DNA of 9,925 nucleotides from Planctomycetaceae bacterium. GTDB taxonomy: Bacteria; Planctomycetota; Planctomycetia; Planctomycetales; Planctomycetaceae. The first letter of the stretch is position 1. Each line of letters begins with the position of its first letter. The notes under the pieces were generated by a model. That model searched no databases, was not told the DNA's origin, and worked only from the letters and a program-made list of their open reading frames with translations. The stretch is from NCBI GenBank assembly GCA_029259875.1, contig JAJDEK010000018.1, positions 1-9,925 on the forward strand. Direction: 5' to 3'. Made by a program: the position numbers and the translations under genes. Positions 6,437 through 9,925 of the stretch are shown here, in pieces.

Positions 6437-9235
6437 TCAAGAAGTTGAATCGAGGGTTCGTTTCACTTCGTTAATCCGGAATGCCTCCAACAGGTCTCCC
6501 TCTTTAATATCATTAAATCCGGATAGCAAAATTCCACACTCCATGCCTTCGCGAACTTCCTTGGTATCGTCCTTCTCCCTCTTTAATGATGCGATTGGAT
6601 ACTGATTGAGAATTTTCTGATCCCGTATCAGATGCACTCGATCATTTCGATTTATTGTTCCGTTAAGCACGCGGCAACCTGCAATCTTTCCAAAACGACT
6701 GATCGAAAACGTTTGCAAAACCAGCGCACGCCCCGTTTGCTCTTGCACCAATTCAGGACGCAACAACCCTTCGAGTGATTGTTTGATATCATCAATGACT
6801 TCATAAATGATACTATAGCGACGAAGCTCAACATCTTCCTGACTTGCCAGGTTTTTAGCCCGATCTTCTGCGACTACATGGAAAGCAATAATAATGGCAT
6901 TCGATGCCGCCGCTAAATATACATCACTTTCGTTAACACCACCCACCCCTTCATGCAGAATCTTCACTCGTACTTCAGGGTGTTCAAACTTACCGATCTC
7001 ACTGCGTATCGCTTCTAATGATCCCGGGGTATCGGCCTTAATGATTAGAGGCAGATCTTGAATTTCCCCTTCGCGGACAGAGCTCATGATATCATCCAGC
7101 GTTCGCGGGCCACCACTGTGTCTTGACAATGTATCAGCACGACCTTCATGACGCCGTTCTTCAGCTAACTCCCTCGCCTGTTCAATATCAGACACCACAG
7201 CAAAGTGATCACCGGCTCCAGGTACAGTATCTAAACCGGTCACCTTAACTGGTAATGAAGGTGGAGCTTCTTCCAACTGCTGATCTCTGTCATCATACAT
7301 GGCACGAATATAGCCATAGGATTTACCACAGACCACGGCATCACCAATGCGTAACGTCCCTTTTTGGACGATCAACCAAGCGACTGAGCCACGACCTTCA
7401 TCACGGAACCCTTCCAGGCAAACACCCACGGCAGGTCGATCTGGGTTAGCCTTAAGTTCATGCAATTCCGCTGTTAACAATAATGTTTCGAGCAAGCTAT
7501 CTAAACCGGTCCCATTTAAAGCCGATACACGTACGACTTCGGTTTCCCCTCCCCATTCCGCAGGAAGCACATCTTGGGCAGCAAGATCTGTCAATACTTT
7601 TTGTTCATTGATTTCCGGTAGATCGATCTTATTCATCGCAACTACCATTGGAACACCAGATGCTTTGACATGGCTAATACTTTCAGCAGTCTGAGGCATC
7701 ACACCATCATCGGCTGCCACAACTAACACAACCATATCAGTAACGTTCGCGCCACGAGACCGCATTTCACTAAAAGCAGCATGCCCAGGTGTATCCACAA
7801 ATGTTAATTTATGACCATTATGCTCGACTTGATACGCTGCAATATGCTGAGTAATTCCTCCGGCTTCACCCTCAACCACTTTGGTGTTTCGAAGTGAATC
7901 CACAAGAGTTGTCTTACCATGGTCAACATGCCCCAGTACAGTAATAATGGGAGGTCGTGTGGTGAGATCTTCTGAAGCATCTTCCTGCTCGATAATCTCA
8001 TTGACTGTCTCCTGAATTCCTTTTTGCCTTTTGAAAGTCAGGTCAACTCCTAATTCTAATGCCACAGCCAAAGCGGTCTCTTCTTCAATGATTTGGTTGA
8101 TGGTCACCATCTCACCAAATTCTTTAAACAGAATTGACATGATTGCTTTCGCAGGACGCCCCATTGCTTCTGACAGACTACGGACTGTCATCGGAACTTC
8201 TACTTCAGCTTCTGTTTTGTGAACAATATTACCAGAATCATGTTTCCGCTTTGAGCGACGGGGACGACGGCCCACTGATTCCTGCTGCTCTGTTCCATCA
8301 GGAGCAAAGACGCGACGACCTTCTTTACGCTGTTCACGACGCTGCTTACGCGCTTCGACCAGACTGATACTTCCACCACGGCGTTGCTTTGAATCATCAT
8401 CCTGTGGATCGCGATCTTTATCCCGCTTTTTCTGTTCTGTATGCTGTGCAAGATGCGCGGCCAGCGGGCTCTTCTGCTCCAGAATATCAGCAGTCAAACG
8501 AACTTCAGGTTTTTGGGCCTTCTCTTCTTTTTTCTTTGCTTTGGGAATCACGGGTTGCTTGTAGGCGGGAGGAGCAGCTACCGAAGGCAAAGCTGATTTT
8601 GCCTTCGCTTTGGCTTGTTGCTTCCCGGAACGCGTAGATCCCCGAGGTTTCATTTCACGTATCGTCGAAGAGGGGGCAGCTCCCCCGGCGGGGACATAGT
8701 CATCACGGCTTAAGGCTTGATCAGATTCTTCGCTGTTGTCTTCTTTCGGAGAACGTCCCCCTGCCATACGTTGAGCAGCACCAGATCGAGCCTGGACACC
8801 TTCAGACTTATCTAGTTCAGCAGAGGCCTCTTCAACAACGGCTGCTTCGGGCTCTTCCTCTGCTTCTTCAGTTGCTACTCCTTGATCGGCCTCTTCTTCT
8901 TGACTCGAAAACTCTTCTGCTTCGTCAGTTGTTTGAACTGATTTTTGTGTCGCAGAACGAGAAGGTTGAGAACGGGAAGTCATCGCCTTGATGGTCCGCA
9001 ACTTTGGCTTTTCCCGCTGGGGAGTCAGAGTCGCTTGATCTTCCACATCTACCGACGAACTATCAGAGGGCTGATTATTCTTGTTTAAGTATTTAATGAC
9101 AATGTCACGTTCTTCGGGCGTAATGCTAGCCAAAGCGGAGTTTTTCAACTTCACCCCTGCTTGGTTACATTCATCGATCAGCACTTTGCTGTCCATTCCC
9201 AACTCTTTTGCAAGAGCAAAAATACGAATCTTCAA
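6437..9235 (-). CDS. infB: Translation initiation factor IF-2
   Basis: A 932-residue IF2, the GTPase that places initiator fMet-tRNA on the 30S subunit and promotes 50S joining. Residues 1-50 are an IF2_N module ([19 protein letters not shown]). About 55-345 is a low-complexity linker, acidic near 105-143 and strongly basic near 293-333. A second IF2_N-like module is at about 348-398. The GTPase domain shows G1 GHVDHGKT (435-442), G2 GGITQHI (459-465), G3 DTPGHAAF (481-488), G4 NKID (535-538) and G5 SAL (571-573). Domains II, III (from about 725) and the C-terminal tRNA-binding domain ([26 protein letters not shown]) follow. The start chosen is TTG 9233-9235, preceded by GGGAGAAGGG, giving the family N-terminus MKIR. 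A TTG seven codons earlier (9254-9256) is possible but has no ribosome-binding site and adds non-conserved residues. Confidence 0.97.
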   Translation of the reverse strand: MKIRIFALAKELGMDSKVLIDECNQAGVKLKNSALASITPEERDIVIKYLNKNNQPSDSSSVDVEDQATLTPQREKPKLRTIKAMTSRSQPSRSATQKSVQTTDEAEEFSSQEEEADQGVATEEAEEEPEAAVVEEASAELDKSEGVQARSGAAQRMAGGRSPKEDNSEESDQALSRDDYVPAGGAAPSSTIREMKPRGSTRSGKQQAKAKAKSALPSVAAPPAYKQPVIPKAKKKEEKAQKPEVRLTADILEQKSPLAAHLAQHTEQKKRDKDRDPQDDDSKQRRGGSISLVEARKQRREQRKEGRRVFAPDGTEQQESVGRRPRRSKRKHDSGNIVHKTEAEVEVPMTVRSLSEAMGRPAKAIMSILFKEFGEMVTINQIIEEETALAVALELGVDLTFKRQKGIQETVNEIIEQEDASEDLTTRPPIITVLGHVDHGKTTLVDSLRNTKVVEGEAGGITQHIAAYQVEHNGHKLTFVDTPGHAAFSEMRSRGANVTDMVVLVVAADDGVMPQTAESISHVKASGVPMVVAMNKIDLPEINEQKVLTDLAAQDVLPAEWGGETEVVRVSALNGTGLDSLLETLLLTAELHELKANPDRPAVGVCLEGFRDEGRGSVAWLIVQKGTLRIGDAVVCGKSYGYIRAMYDDRDQQLEEAPPSLPVKVTGLDTVPGAGDHFAVVSDIEQARELAEERRHEGRADTLSRHSGGPRTLDDIMSSVREGEIQDLPLIIKADTPGSLEAIRSEIGKFEHPEVRVKILHEGVGGVNESDVYLAAASNAIIIAFHVVAEDRAKNLASQEDVELRRYSIIYEVIDDIKQSLEGLLRPELVQEQTGRALVLQTFSISRFGKIAGCRVLNGTINRNDRVHLIRDQKILNQYPIASLKREKDDTKEVREGMECGILLSGFNDIKEGDLLEAFRINEVKRTLDSTS

Positions 9236-9238
9236 CAG

Positions 9239-9248
9239 CCCTTCTCCC
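9239..9248 (-). promoter_or_regulatory. Purine-rich Shine-Dalgarno region deciding the infB start
   Basis: GGGAGAAGGG on the minus strand ends three bases before TTG 9233-9235, with its GGAG core about eight bases away. It supports this TTG over the TTG at 9254-9256, which lies upstream of the site. Confidence 0.6.
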
Positions 9249-9345
9249 GTGAACAATTCTGCAAAACGTTTTCAAAACTAATGGAATTGAAACGAATTGC
9301 TTGATGAGGCAACTGCCCCATAACACTTACTCGAAATAAAACGAT

Positions 9346-9925
9346 TTATTCCTGCTTTTCTGTAGAATCTTCCGTTGTATTTTCGACATTGACCGGCTCT
9401 TGATCTGAACCAGTTCCTTCTTCTGAACTCGTAGTTATCTCCGAATCGTTGACATCACCCGCTAAAGCAGCTGTTTCTGCAGTAGTCTCCTCAACATTAG
9501 CATCCGCTTCAACATTAGTCTCTGCTTCGGTAGTCTCTGCTTCGGTAGTCTCTGCAACAGTAGTCTCTGGTGCACTCCTTGCTTCAGCCGCAACGGGACG
9601 ATCTTTTTTCGCGGCACGCATCGCATCTTCTTCAGCTTCGACACGTTCGCTTTCCCGATCAGCAACTTCAACAATCTGCTCGCACTGCTCAGCAGTAAGG
9701 CCTCCCAACTCTGCCAGTTGGTCAGGTTCAATTACCGACAAATCGTAGTAACTGAAGAACCCTTGAGAGACTAAACTTTCAGCCAATTCTTCAGATACTC
9801 CAGGAATCGAAGAAAAAGCTTCAACCGTTTTATCTAATTGTTCGTCTAACTCGGCCTGAGTCATCACTTCGATATCCCAGCCGACCAGTTTAGACGCCAG
9901 ACGCACATTCTGCCCTTTACGACCA
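9346..9925 (-). CDS. nusA: Transcription termination/antitermination factor NusA, C-terminal part (5' end beyond window)
   Basis: The gene enters from the right edge already in frame. Its first visible residues, [18 protein letters not shown], are the end of the NusA KH2 domain, which binds nascent RNA. After it comes a helix-hairpin-helix-like segment ([20 protein letters not shown] followed by [16 protein letters not shown]), as in many bacterial NusA C-termini. The last 100 or so residues are an acidic, Thr/Glu-rich low-complexity tail with TTEAE pentapeptides. NusA binds RNA polymerase and controls pausing, termination and antitermination. The nusA-infB-rbfA order is the classic arrangement. 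The gap to infB is 110 bases. The apparent GTG at 9904-9906 is an internal valine codon of the KH2 domain, not a start; the true start, S1 and KH1 domains lie outside the window. Confidence 0.96.
   Translation of the reverse strand, partial: GRKGQNVRLASKLVGWDIEVMTQAELDEQLDKTVEAFSSIPGVSEELAESLVSQGFFSYYDLSVIEPDQLAELGGLTAEQCEQIVEVADRESERVEAEEDAMRAAKKDRPVAAEARSAPETTVAETTEAETTEAETNVEADANVEETTAETAALAGDVNDSEITTSSEEGTGSDQEPVNVENTTEDSTEKQE
9516..9570 (-). repeat. nusA: 15-bp tandem repeat in the nusA tail
   Basis: TAGTCTCTGCTTCGG (plus strand) occurs at 9516-9530 and exactly again at 9531-9545. A diverged copy is at 9546-9560 and a partial one at 9561-9570. Each unit encodes a pentapeptide of the TTEAE/TTVAE type. 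The repeat keeps the frame, so copy-number change would only alter tail length. Confidence 0.85.

Noticed and set aside
9254..9256. TTG seven codons upstream as the infB start
   Set aside because: It lacks a ribosome-binding site, adds residues not found in the family N-terminus, and lies upstream of the strong GGGAGAAGGG site that serves TTG 9233-9235.
9263..9272. Perfect palindrome AAAACGTTTT between nusA and infB as an operator
   Set aside because: Ten-base palindromes of this composition are common in A+T-rich DNA, there is no second copy nearby and no promoter next to it.
9449..9748. Plus-strand reading frame of 99 codons, Ser/Ala/Val-rich, opposite the nusA tail
   Set aside because: It is the shadow of the Thr/Glu/Ala low-complexity tail and its 15-bp repeat, with no independent support.
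1..9925. Defence system, mobile element, CRISPR array or biosynthetic cluster
   Set aside because: All genes are co-oriented housekeeping or envelope genes. I see no transposase, integrase, repeat-spacer pattern or terminal inverted repeats.

Overview
The window looks like part of a chromosome from a planctomycete (order Planctomycetales, probably a Gimesia/Planctomyces-like lineage). This placement is an inference. It rests on three things: zinc-ribbon N-termini built on a CxxC...CPxCGE pattern fused to membrane domains, a very long IF2 with two IF2_N-type modules, and a relaxed use of Shine-Dalgarno sites and of TTG starts. Base composition is moderate, roughly 45% G+C by eye. Every gene I can support is on the minus strand, so transcription runs from right to left. 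I see no tRNA, rRNA, CRISPR array, insertion sequence or prophage.

From right to left in transcription order, the first block is a translation/transcription housekeeping operon. It contains the 3' end of nusA (KH2 domain, helix-hairpin-helix region, acidic tail), infB (translation initiation factor IF2), rbfA (30S maturation factor), and a 309-residue protein. That last protein resembles an endonuclease III-like (HhH-GPD) fold that has lost its catalytic lysine and Fe-S cysteines and gained a histone-H1-like lysine-rich tail. The truB gene that often follows rbfA is not here. A weak hairpin with a T-run (on the minus strand) lies just past this last gene and may end the operon.

A 268-base intergenic stretch follows. 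It holds that possible terminator, a possible sigma-70-type promoter, and several mutually exclusive short stems in the putative leader of the next gene. That gene encodes a 757-residue exported protein made almost entirely of tetratricopeptide repeats. After a 106-base gap comes yebC (YebC/PmpR/TACO1 family). It is followed 29 bases later by a zinc-ribbon integral membrane protein, and then by the N-terminal part of a close paralogue that runs off the left edge. The last two are a tandem duplication: both start with TTG, both have an AAGGG ribosome-binding site, and both carry the same linker with a twice-repeated 12-residue unit.

Functionally, nusA, infB, rbfA and yebC concern transcription-translation coupling, initiation, ribosome maturation and probably elongation. 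The TPR and zinc-ribbon proteins are envelope-facing and of unknown role. The window is mostly conserved housekeeping. The parts most worth following up are the degenerate HhH-GPD/lysine-tail protein and the duplicated zinc-ribbon membrane proteins.
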